Source of the DNA: Tupaia tana
Taxonomy: Eukaryota > Chordata > Mammalia > Scandentia > Tupaiidae
Reading direction: 5' to 3'
Assembly (NCBI GenBank): GCA_026018925.1
Contig: JAKSZU010000016.1
Span: 80,238,059 to 80,302,058, forward strand
DNA: 64,000 nt
Shown: in pieces, positions 55,543 to 64,000 of the stretch
Layout: each line of letters opens with the position of its first letter
How positions within the stretch are numbered: position 1 is the stretch's first letter
Position numbers and translations under genes: made by a program
The notes under the pieces: generated by a model
Told to the model about the DNA's origin: nothing
Seen by the model: the letters and a program-made list of their open reading frames with translations, nothing else
Database searches by the model: none

Positions 55543-55745
55543 AAGAACTGCAAGGGGCCAGTAGGTGGCGTGGTGGTTAACGCAATGGATTCCCACATGG
55601 CCGACTACAGTTCAAGCCCTGGACTTAGCAGCATTCTTTCTCATGTTCCCTCTCTCTCTCTCTCTGGTGAGTGCATGTGCCCTATATTAATTAACATGAT
55701 TATAAATAAAAAGATTAAATAATTTTTTAAAAATACAAGAACTGC
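55543..55745 (+). mobile_element. Short SINE-A subfamily with TSD
   Basis: Target duplication aagaactgc at 55,543-55,551 and 55,737-55,745. The head passes from 'cttagcagcat' to 'tctttctcatgttccc', the third copy with the shared deletion. Confidence 0.9.
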
Positions 55746-56825
55746 GATTCTGCATCATGCATGAGGAAATTAAGTATCTGTTTTGAGAGCAAAATCCTGG
55801 TGAGGAAGGAAAGACTGTGTCTCCCAGATATGGGAGTGTTCATAGCTATTGGGGGGCTAAATATTCTAAGAGAGAAGGCTCTAAGATAAGATATGTAATT
55901 TCGCCAGCAAGCCAAGGCAGGGCATTACCATTCAAACAGCCACCTTTTATCAGGGCAGCTCTGGTATTCCCACAGTTAACATCTTCCTTAAAGCAGGTAT
56001 AACATCTACTTTACATTATGGGCCTGCATGTGTCTTCCCAACCAGAAGGGAAAATGCTTATTTCTTTTTTTAAAGCACTCGCCATATTTTCGTGGTCTCC
56101 TTCTTCTCTTTCCCAGAGTTGAAGAGAGTTTCTCTTTAATGCATTAAAAACTGAGTTTACAAAGAGTGGGCAGAATTGAGCCATTTCTAATTGGCTTTTA
56201 ACTTTTTTCCCCAAGAGAATGACCTCAAAACAACAAAGAAGAGAATGGAAATCTTCCAAAGGGAAACAAGTTGATGGTAGAGAATGGTGGTTAGGGAAGT
56301 CATGATCTATACCATAAACAGATCATAAATCTATGTTAACACTGGATTTTGCTGAATGGTGTATTTGAGATTAGTTCCTCTATTGTTTAACTACCATAAG
56401 TCACATAGTGTACCAGCTCCTACTTTGATGAAAACTAATAATCTAGACCCAGATCAAGTGTGTACCAGGTATAGTAAAATCTTGCGAACAAGCTTACAGA
56501 ATTAAAGGCAATTATAGGTAACACTAGAAAAGGCAAAGTGCTTGGAAGTCGGCAGATACCCCAAAGTCTTTCAAAGGAGGCTGGGATAAATACTACACAC
56601 AAATGAAGTGCTAAACATGATGCCCAACATCTGCTAGTCAACAGATCGCTGACTGACAGCTTGAGAGCATCTCAGTGGGTAAAGTAACCAATAGGAGGTA
56701 ACATGCGTTCAGTAGAAAAAAGTGAGGGCCAGCAAAGCCCTTTCTGTTTCTTCAAGGCCCTAGACTGTAGGACTGAATAAGACCACAGGCGGAGTGCACT
56801 GTGAGGTGCCTACCTGTGAAAAGAG
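55746..56825. other. Unassigned sequence
   Basis: AT-moderate and apparently unique. No repeat or gene recognised. Confidence 0.5.
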
Positions 56826-57104
56826 GAAGAATGTAGGGGACCAGCAGTTAGTGCAATGGCTATGTCGCTGGACTCCCACGTAGTCTACCACGGTTTGCGT
56901 CTCGGACCCGGTGGCTTAAACTCACGCCGGGCGCGTGTGCGTGCGTGCCCAAAATCCCGGGAGGAGAATGGAGGAGAAGGGATTGCAGCATGGCCATCCC
57001 CCCTGGGGGGTGATTTCCCGCTTTCTGTCTCTCTGCCTCTGTCTGGCGAGTGCACGCGCCCTATGGCAAAAACCTCTCAAAAAAAAAAAGAAGAAGAATG
57101 TAGG
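56826..57104 (+). mobile_element. Young full-length SINE-A type 1 with TSD
   Basis: Target duplication gaagaatgtagg at 56,826-56,837 and 57,093-57,104. CpG-rich body with a perfect hairpin 'atcccccctggggggtgat', CT block and clean tail. Confidence 0.94.
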
Positions 57105-57784
57105 CCAGCGCGTACACTCCCAGACCCAAGAGTGTCACTGAGTGGAGCAGCCTATGTATACATGCACGTATCATTGGCCATGACTCACAAGCTCCTTGGA
57201 AGTGGGTCTTGTATTTGTAGTTTCTCACCTAATCTCTGGGGCTGCCTTGCACAAGTACAACTGAGTAAATGTGGAAAGGAGGATCGTCAGTCACAAACTG
57301 TTAGAAGAATTCACTAGAATAATGAGTGTGGACATTCTCTAAAAAATAGAAAACACTTATGTGCAGGCAACGGGCTATGAGAAAGTCAAGTCAGACCCTC
57401 TATCTCATTGGACATTTTTATCAACAATGGAAAAGATGACCTGAGAGACGTGTTTATCAAATTTACAGATGGTGCAGACCTGGAGTGAGCTTGCGAGCAG
57501 AGTGACAGCATCATGATTCAAAATTATATTTATAGACTGTGAGAAGAGGCTGGATTCTATTTTAGTAGTTGCATCCTATGTGCCAGGCACTAGGCTATGT
57601 GCATTACATACAAGGGCTCATTAAGATAAACGCGTTAATGAACAGTCCACATACCAGGGTTTTCAGCTTAAGACTAGGAGAGACAAAAGGTGGGATGGAT
57701 CTCTGCGGGAAGGCCAAGGAGCCTTGATGGCCATAGAAATGAGGAAGGAGGGTATGGAGCCAAACCAGGCAGGAAGCCCGGCCA
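57105..57784. other. Unassigned sequence with MIR-like scrap
   Basis: 57,540-57,625 ('cctatgtgccaggcactagg', 'tgtgcattacatacaagggc') looks like antisense MIR. The rest is unassigned. Confidence 0.45.
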
Positions 57785-57912
57785 TTGCCGGTGTGACAAG
57801 TAAATACTAATGCCACACTCCTCCGAGAGGCCCCTATGCTAATCTGCAAAACATGTGAATATGTCACCTTATAGAGCCAAAGAGACTTTGCAGATGTGGC
57901 TAAATTAAGTTA
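57785..57912 (+). mobile_element. MLT1-like LTR fragment (ERVL-MaLR fossil)
   Basis: 'catgtgaatatgtcacctta' and 'agagactttgcagatgtggc' are standard MLT1 text. A short, decayed, ancient LTR piece only. Confidence 0.6.
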
Positions 57913-57949
57913 CTGGCCACACAGCAGCAGACCTGTAGCCCCCCAACAC

Positions 57950-58310
57950 GCCATGCTCTTCCTTCATGGTTCCTTTGCACGTGCAGCATCTTCAGCTGCC
58001 ATGTCCCCACTTCCCTCTTCCCCAAGCTGCTCCATTTGCATTTGCCTGCAGAAATTCCTTCTTCTCCAAAGCTATTCTCAAGCTTCAGCTTTTCCACAAA
58101 GCACCATACTCTCCCACTGCAGGAACCCACCCCCCTCCTTCTTTGTGCGAGTTCTGATTGTGACATGTGTTAATCATAGCACGTTGTCACCAGCTGTTCA
58201 CATCTACTCTCCCAGTAGATTTTGAATTTCTGAAGAGCAGAGACTGGGCTCTACTCTTGGGACTCCCAGTGCCCAGCACGGTGCTGAGAGCCTCAGTGAG
58301 TACACAGCCG
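57950..58310 (+). mobile_element. L2 LINE 3' end
   Basis: 'ccatactctcccactgcagg', 'tctgaagagcagagactggg' and 'actcccagtgcccagcacgg' match the L2 terminal region in order. Confidence 0.6.
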
Positions 58311-58959
58311 CCCTTTCCGTAATACCCACTGAACCAGCAAACACCGCATCTATAAAGAAGCAGATAAATATGAGGGAGGCTTCCCAAAAATCACCATCAT
58401 TCTGCAACAGAAGGGGCCAGGCCTTAGAGGACACCACAGAGCCCCACGGCAGCAGGAGCCAACCAGAGACCCCAGTGCCGTGGGGGAGGCTGCCCTGGAG
58501 GTTCTGTCCATTTCTTGGGACTTTTTCTACCACCTTCCAATAAAACTCCCTCTGCAGATATCTTTCAAACACTTGTAACTTGCTTGATGAGAATTAAAAT
58601 CCAGCAATCCAGCACCCATCGAGCTGGCAGTGGAGAGGCTGCTACGATATTTCATCACTAACTACTGAGTAAGCGCCTTAGTCACCCAACATGGGCACAC
58701 CTGCCAGAACACCACAGAGGTCGCCTTCTCCTCCACCAGGGCGCAGCACAGGGCAGGTGCACTTGCCCCACTGGGGCCTCCCACACAGCATGTCTGTGAT
58801 CCAGCCACTGCTCAAGTGCACTGTAATCTGAGAAAAGGTGTTACTCCTTCCTACAGGATACCTTGATAAAGCTAGTAAATCTATGGTAACATAAGCAATC
58901 GCAGCCTCTTTTGTGAGCTGAATTAACACAGACTTTAATGTAGCTAGTTCATTGTACAA
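58311..58959. other. Unassigned sequence
   Basis: No repeat or gene recognised. Confidence 0.5.
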
Positions 58960-59090
58960 CATATGCTAAACACTTTACATACACTGATTCCTGCAGTCAT
59001 TACAACAATCCTCTGAAGTACCAAAATCAGTCCCATTTTACAGATGAAAAGCTAAGGCATAAAGAGTGTCAGTAACTTGCTTAATTAAAG
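58960..59090 (-). mobile_element. MIR SINE
   Basis: 'ctaaacactttacatacact', 'tcattacaacaatcctctga' and 'cccattttacagatgaaaag' are antisense MIR. Confidence 0.7.
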
Positions 59091-59224
59091 AATATGCCCC
59101 AACTGTATAGAATGCGGAATTATTTGACCAAGGAATTAGATACATATGCAGGTATCCCTGTATGCAGCTCAAGAAATTCTGTTCTCACTGAATATTTCAG
59201 AGCATCCAGTTACTAATAATGATA

Positions 59225-59440
59225 CAGGTAATAGACAATGATTTAAGTGTTAACTATGCATCTAAGCACTTTATACATTAACTCCTAAAACCCTCATAAC
59301 AATCCTCGAAATCATTCCCATTTTATAGATAAGAAAACTGAGGCCCTAGAGGGACTTGCTCACAGTCACTCAGGATGAACTAGGGGCATGAACTCAGGCA
59401 CCTGGCTTCAGAGTCATTCTGTCCTGCTGGACATACAACA
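59225..59440 (-). mobile_element. MIR SINE, nearly complete
   Basis: 'gcatctaagcactttataca', 'cataacaatcctcgaaatca', 'gataagaaaactgaggccct' and 'ggcatgaactcaggcacctg' are in antisense MIR order. Confidence 0.8.
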
Positions 59441-60814
59441 TTTTGCTAAAATAATGTACCAGCAGTTCTATACCCTTCTTGCATTCAAAAATGTTACAAG
59501 TTACATTACAGTGTTAAGGAGAGTTTGAGACCGCAGAGGAGTAAACTCCATTTCTATTTACACAAGCCTCTCCAGTCCGCCCCTTCCTTCTCTATACCAA
59601 TGTGCTGGCTTTTGGCGGCCTGTGTAAATTTCTGCACAATTTTAATCACATAAAATATGCCAACTGAGGCTGTGCTCCGTGTTCAGAGTCACACACACAC
59701 ACACACATCATGAACATATTTCAGCTGTGTGTGAAATGTTTCCTATAGGCTGGAGGCTGGAGTTCTCAGTGACAAGGAGAGTAATGTCAGTGTTAGAGGA
59801 CGAGGATAATGGAGAAATACTCTGCTCGGCTTTTCTCACCTTGATTCTCAGGAAGCCTGCGAGGAGGGCCGCAGCAAGCCCCCTCGGTAGACGGCACACT
59901 CACCCCTGCGGCCAGACATTCCCTTTATAAGATTTAATATGGGAATACTGTACTTAAAAAGATTTATACAAAAGTCTCTTTTCCCATTGTTATCGGGTTT
60001 CCGTGTCATTCTACAGCATATCAACTCTTCCCAAGCTTGCAATATCAGCAGGGCTAATCTATAATAACTAGACTATCTGGAATTCACACCATCGTCTGCA
60101 TTGAAATCATAGAAAACTCAATTATTCAGCGAAAAAAATAAAAAAAAAAACTGAAAGGCCAAAGCAGTGATGAAGAGTTGGTGTCAGCTGTGAATGGGAG
60201 GGCTTCAGGGACCACAACCTGACCCCTGATGATCACAACGCAACTCCCAATGATCACAATGTGACCCCCACGCTGCAGAAGTCTAAATCACCAAGAGATA
60301 CAGCCTGGCAAAGCGGGAAACAAGGCAGGGGTCTTCTCAGTGGTCTTGACAGATCTAAATAACCGATTTCCCTCTGTTTATCGTCTTTAAGATGATCAGG
60401 TGCATTGGGATTTCAGAACAGCACTGCCAACTCGATCCTCGGTCTCCAGGGGCATGCGAGGGTCTCTGCCTTTCTGCTATCTCTCTAAGGTGTGTGTGGG
60501 GAGGGAGTCTCTGCCTTTAAACCCATCCTGTCCGTCTCTGACTTCTAAACTCTCTTCTTTCTGCTGCTCTTCTTCCTTCTCTCTCTGTCTCCCCGCCTTC
60601 TCTTCCTTTCGCCTAGCCTTCCTTTCACTCTCTTTCCTCTCCTCTTTTATCTCTTTGTCTCCTTTGGTGCCTGCCTGCCTCCCCATGTATGCCTTTCTCA
60701 TAGAGATGGCGGGAGAGGGAAAGAGAGAGAGAACACAGTAAGCCACAATGCAATAGAAAATGCCAGCAAGTTTCCAAAACTACAGCAATGTGAAATATCG
60801 ATGGCTCCGGACTC
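59441..60814. other. Unassigned; 59.58-59.68 kb may be constrained
   Basis: 59,580-59,680 ('ggcctgtgtaaatttctgca', 'caattttaatcacataaaat') looks like conserved non-coding DNA. A (CA)n lies at 59,690-59,706. 60,530-60,670 is pyrimidine-rich. Confidence 0.4.
60210..60272. repeat. Three degenerate 21-bp tandem units
   Basis: Units starting gaccacaacctgacccc, gatcacaacgcaactccc and gatcacaatgtgaccccc, each exactly 21 bp. Confidence 0.75.
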
Positions 60815-61400
60815 ATGAGGGTTTGACTGACAATTTTTCGATTTACGATGAGAAAGCCATACACGTTCAGAAGAAGCCACGCATCGAGCACCCACACGAC
60901 CGCTCTGTTTCTCCCTTTCAGTACAGTATTCGGTAAATTACACAAGATGTTCAACACCTTTAGAAAACAAGCTCCGTGTAAGATGACTTTGCCCAGGCAT
61001 GGGCTAATTAAATGCTCTGCGCAAGTTTCAGGTAGGCCAGGCTGAGCTCTGATGTTCAGAAGGTTAGGTGTATTAATGCAATGTTCTAGTAATCGAGAGT
61101 ACATGCACACGTGAGAGACAGAGAGAGAGATGCACCGCCAAGAGGGTCTCGTCGCTCCACGAGCCCCTTTCCCCAGCTCTCCAGCTATCAGGACCTCGGG
61201 TGCCCACACGCAGCCAGAGTGTTTTCAGGCCAACCTGGAGACCCAGTCCCACAAACGGCCACGTGGTTTCCAGCACTGCAGCTCAGTGTGCTACGAGTGA
61301 CTCACCAGGCTGGGCCTCAACGCATTTTTGACTTAATGATATTTTCAATCTACGATGAATTTTCTGGGACAAAACCCCAGTGTAGTTGAGAAGCAACTGC
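60815..61400 (+). mobile_element. Tigger-type (pogo) DNA transposon, split by SINE-B
   Basis: 'caatttttcgatttacgatg', 'tttcagtacagtattcggta', 'gaaggttaggtgtattaatg', then after the insertion 'tttttgacttaatgatattt', 'caatctacgatgaat' and 'gtgtagttgagaagcaactg'. This is the familiar order of a Tigger MITE. Confidence 0.7.
61082..61318 (-). mobile_element. SINE-B inserted in Tigger element
   Basis: On the minus strand: head 'ggcccagcctggtgagtcac', 'cacgtggccgtttgtgggac', 'gggtctccaggttggcctg', CT block. It interrupts the Tigger between 'attaatgca' and 'cgcatttttgac'. Diverged. Confidence 0.55.
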
Positions 61401-61572
61401 GTATGGAGCACACCTACTGGTTGCCAGAGCTGGAGGGAGAGCAGGGAGAAAGGGACAGTTAAATGGGGACTGTACTTCCTTTTGGATTGGGAATGTACTA
61501 AATACCATGGATATGTACTTAAAAATGGTAAATATTATGCCACATAAATTTTCGCTCCACAAGAAAGTTTTT
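61400..61572 (+). mobile_element. L1M-type 3' UTR
   Basis: 'actggttgccagagctggag', 'ggattgggaatgtactaaat' and 'ggtaaatattatgccacata' follow old L1 3' UTR order. Confidence 0.5.
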
Positions 61573-61671
61573 AAAAGTAATAGTCGTTTCTTTAGAAAAG
61601 GAGATTAACTCCTAATATTAAACAGTGTAACACTAGTTACTGAATGACAGTTCTATAAAAATAAAATACTC

Positions 61672-61714
<43 letters not shown>

Positions 61715-61718
61715 TAGT
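61573..61718 (+). mobile_element. Small poly(A)-tailed retroinsert with TSD
   Basis: aaaagtaatagt at 61,573-61,584 and 61,707-61,718 flank about 94 bp of AT-rich sequence, an AATAAA motif near 61,660, and a pure 32-base A tail (61,679-61,710). It fits a 5'-truncated LINE or an mRNA 3'-end retrocopy. Source unknown. Confidence 0.75.
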
Positions 61719-62356
61719 GATAACCTTTCTATCTCTGAGGAAAAGAGATTTGAAACTCCTTTTGAAATAAATGCAAATGTTGCAAACCCCAATAAAATAT
61801 GCACGCGCACACCCTCTCACACACAAACACACGTGCAATTTGGATCTGTAGCTAACTAGACAAAACAAACCCGCTCAACAAAAGTGGCTACATAATCCTC
61901 CACACTGGCATTAAAACAAATACTTTTTGTTGTTGTTGTTTGTTTTTGTTTTTGTAAGGAAAGAAAAAAGAAAGAAAATAATATACGACAGATACAAACT
62001 CATTTTTCCTCATAGGGCATGAAGTTGTCTGTCAGGTTCTCCAACAGCCTCAGGAACCTGCCCTCCCAAACCCCCCTGGACAGAGCCATCTGGGGCGGCC
62101 AGAGGAGAGTGAAAAACTGAGGACTATGTGGTGTGTAGAAGGTAAATTCTATAAAACCAGAGCCAAATACCAACGTAATTGTAATATTCAAGGAAATAGT
62201 TGGTCAACAGTATTTAAATGAGGAAACAATGCTTTTAGAGTACCCCTCTTCCTGCTTAGCCATTGCTGCCGAAATGGGAGTCAAACATTATCTCCTCCAA
62301 ACATTTCACACACTTCTCACCGTACTCTCTTCTCTTTCTACATTTGAAGCACATTC
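61719..62356. other. Unassigned sequence
   Basis: A (GTT)n-type patch at about 61,928-61,955. No repeat family or gene recognised. Confidence 0.5.
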
Positions 62357-62634
62357 TTTTTTTTTTTTTTTTTTTTTTTGGGAAGAGATATTTGCTATAG
62401 GTCATGTGTGTTTGCCAGAGAGACAAAGAGAAACAGAGAGACAGAAAGCGAAAAATCACCCCCACCCCCAGGGGGATGGCCACACCACAATCTCTTCTCC
62501 TCCATTCTCCTCTCGGGATCTTAGGCACACACATGCACCCAGAGTAAGTTTTAAGCCACCGGGTCCAGTACTCAAACTGCGGTCGACCACATGGGAGTCC
62601 AGCAATGTCACCATTATGCCGGCTGCTGGTCCCC
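62357..62634 (-). mobile_element. SINE-A type 1
   Basis: A T run of about 21, 'atttgctataggtcatgtgt', GA block, 'atcacccccacccccagggg' and a head ending 'ccggctgctggtcccc'. Full length. Confidence 0.92.
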
Positions 62635-62749
62635 TTAAAACATATTCTTATTTAACATGTTAACCTTAAAGAAGGACCTGAGACAGAGATTTCTGGCTCA
62701 GTTACCTACTCAGATTTCAACTTCAGGCTTTATAAAGTAATATTTAAAA

Positions 62750-63135
62750 AAATAATATAAAGCCATTTCACCCTTCTTAGTTATCTATGTTCATTGTGGA
62801 AAAGTGAGATGATACTTAATAATACATAGAGAAAACACTTGGTTCACCAATAACTTCAATATCCAAGTAATAACAGTATTATAGAATACTCCTTTCTTAT
62901 ATTCTATTTTGTGTAGGAACACAATGTAGATAAACATAAATATTAATAAATAGCATTTTTAAAACAAAAATTGGAACACACTATAAATGGTGTGTAATAG
63001 TGCCATTTGTATTTGATAGAACACTCTCATGAACACTCTTCCATCTTGCCAGACACAGTCTTAGGGCATAATTTATAATGACTGTGAGGTCATTTCATTT
63101 CAGAAGGAGTTATAATTTGTCATTCCAAATCTTTA
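62750..63135 (-). mobile_element. Ancient LINE-like sequence (tentative)
   Basis: Antisense-type blocks such as 'tgttcattgtggaaaagtg' and 'atgaacactcttcc' resemble the old LINE at 0.5 and 16.6 kb, possibly continuing at 63,585-63,660 ('aataatgctataatgaacat'). Confidence 0.35.
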
Positions 63136-63174
63136 AAGTTGAACATTTAGCTTATTTTTTAAAGAATTATTTAT

Positions 63175-63405
63175 GGGACCAGCAGTTAGCATAATGGCTA
63201 TGTCACTGAACTCCCATGTAGTCGACTGTGGTTCGAGTCCCAGACCCGGTGGCTTAAACTCACGCCAGGCGTGTGTGTGTGCCTGTCCAAGATTCCGAGA
63301 GGAGAATGGAGGAGAAGGGATTGTGGCGTAGCCATCCACCCTGGGGAGTGATTTCTCACTGTCTTTCTGGAGAGTACATGCGCACTATAGCAAAAACCTC
63401 TCAAA
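63175..63405 (+). mobile_element. SINE-A type 1, CT block shortened
   Basis: 'ggaccagcagttagcataat', B box 'ggttcgagtcccagac', 'atccaccctggggagtgatt', a very short CT block, 'cactatagcaaaaacctctc'. Confidence 0.9.
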
Positions 63406-63434
63406 CATTTATTTAATTTTCTTTTTCATTATAA

Positions 63435-63563
63435 TTATTTTTTAACTTGCTACAGGGCATGTGCATTTGAAGAGAAAGAAGGCAAGCTGCCAGGTGCAGG
63501 ACTCAAACCAGGGTTGGCCATGTGGAATTCTAGCACCTTACCCACCACACCACCTGCTAGCCT
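63435..63563 (-). mobile_element. SINE-A, internally deleted
   Basis: 'ctacagggcatgtgcatttg', a brief GA block, then directly 'aagctgccaggtgcaggact', and a head ending 'ccacctgctagcctc'. Probably the short subfamily in reverse. Confidence 0.7.
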
Positions 63564-63661
63564 CATTTAGCCTAATTTTTAAACACTATAAATAATGCTA
63601 TAATGAACATCCTTACAGATAAATCTTTCTGCAAAGTTATAAGCTGAACTGTCACATACAT

Positions 63662-63744
63662 ACCCTCACACTGTTTTGTTTTTTGTTTTTTGTTTTTTTT
63701 GGGAGAGGTTTTCACTATAGGGCTCGTGACCCTCACACTGTTTT
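63662..63744 (-). mobile_element. Extremely truncated SINE-A with perfect TSD
   Basis: accctcacactgtttt at 63,662-63,677 and 63,729-63,744 flanks only the tail complement and the last 25-30 bases of SINE-A ('ggagaggttttcactatagg'). Confidence 0.9.
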
Positions 63745-63761
63745 TAAGACTAGAGTTTCTC

Positions 63762-64000
63762 GGGGCCAGCAGGTGGCATGGTGGTTAAAGGACTAGATTC
63801 CCACATGGCCAACCACAGTTCAAGTCTTAAATCTGGTACCTTGAAAATCACACCAGGCATGTGTGTAAATATGCCAAAATCCCGAGAATAGAGGAGAAGG
63901 GATTGCAGCCTGGCCATCCCCCCGGGGCATCCTCTCTCTGTCTCTGTCTCTCTCCAGTGAGCACACATGCCCTATGGCAAAAAAAAAAAAAAAGATAGAT
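63762..64000 (+). mobile_element. SINE-A type 2, at window end
   Basis: Head 'ggggccagcaggtggcatgg', 'agttcaagtcttaaatctgg', 'ggccatccccccggggcatc', CT block, 'ccctatggcaaaaa'. The poly(A) tail ends at about 63,993, close to the window edge. Confidence 0.9.

Overview
This is nuclear DNA of a placental mammal: a repeat-rich, mostly non-coding stretch with one CpG island and no protein-coding gene that I can support. Fossils shared by placentals (MIR, L2, L1M-type LINEs, MER5-like and other hAT elements, Tigger-type elements, MLT1- and MST-like MaLR LTRs) lie beneath a dense layer of younger, lineage-specific tRNA-derived SINEs. I see no Alu, rodent B1/B2/ID, carnivore, bovine, horse or rabbit SINE. 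Three short fragments look 7SL-derived, a class known only from primates, rodents, tree shrews and their relatives. A non-primate, non-rodent member of Euarchontoglires, perhaps a colugo, is therefore my best guess. It is an inference, not a reading of the sequence.

The dominant element (called SINE-A here) is about 230-270 bp. It has a tRNA-like head with A and B boxes, a GC-rich hairpin in the middle, a pyrimidine-rich block, a conserved end near ccctatagcaaaaacctctc, and an A-rich tail. More than 30 copies are present in at least three sublineages, plus a short form with an internal deletion. A second family (SINE-B, about 10-12 copies) has a different head and tail, and a possible third (SINE-C) occurs once. 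Many young copies have clear target-site duplications (TSDs). Two sets of small palindromic mariner-like elements are also interspersed.

Layout: 0-10 kb is old repeats, SINEs and unassigned DNA. A CpG island lies at about 10.95-11.95 kb, with a possible minus-strand first exon ending in a good splice donor. From 12 to 32 kb there are SINE clusters among AT-rich unassigned DNA. At 32.6-33.1 kb a good splice acceptor leads into sequence that looks constrained. From 33 to 47 kb there are MaLR LTRs, L2, L1, a 49-bp tandem duplication, a striking inverted duplication at 42 kb and an intact-looking solo LTR at 46.5 kb. From 47 to 64 kb there are L2, MIR and Tigger fossils, more SINEs, a CpG-retaining element at 54.7-55.1 kb and a small poly(A)-tailed retroinsert at 61.6 kb.

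Nearly all longer open reading frames lie in SINEs, microsatellites or the CpG island and are best read as chance. The window's function, if any, is probably regulatory, centred on the CpG island and a few AT-rich segments that look conserved. That needs alignment to other mammals, which I could not do. Repeat family names come from memory of consensus sequences, and edges of diverged elements are approximate to tens of bases.
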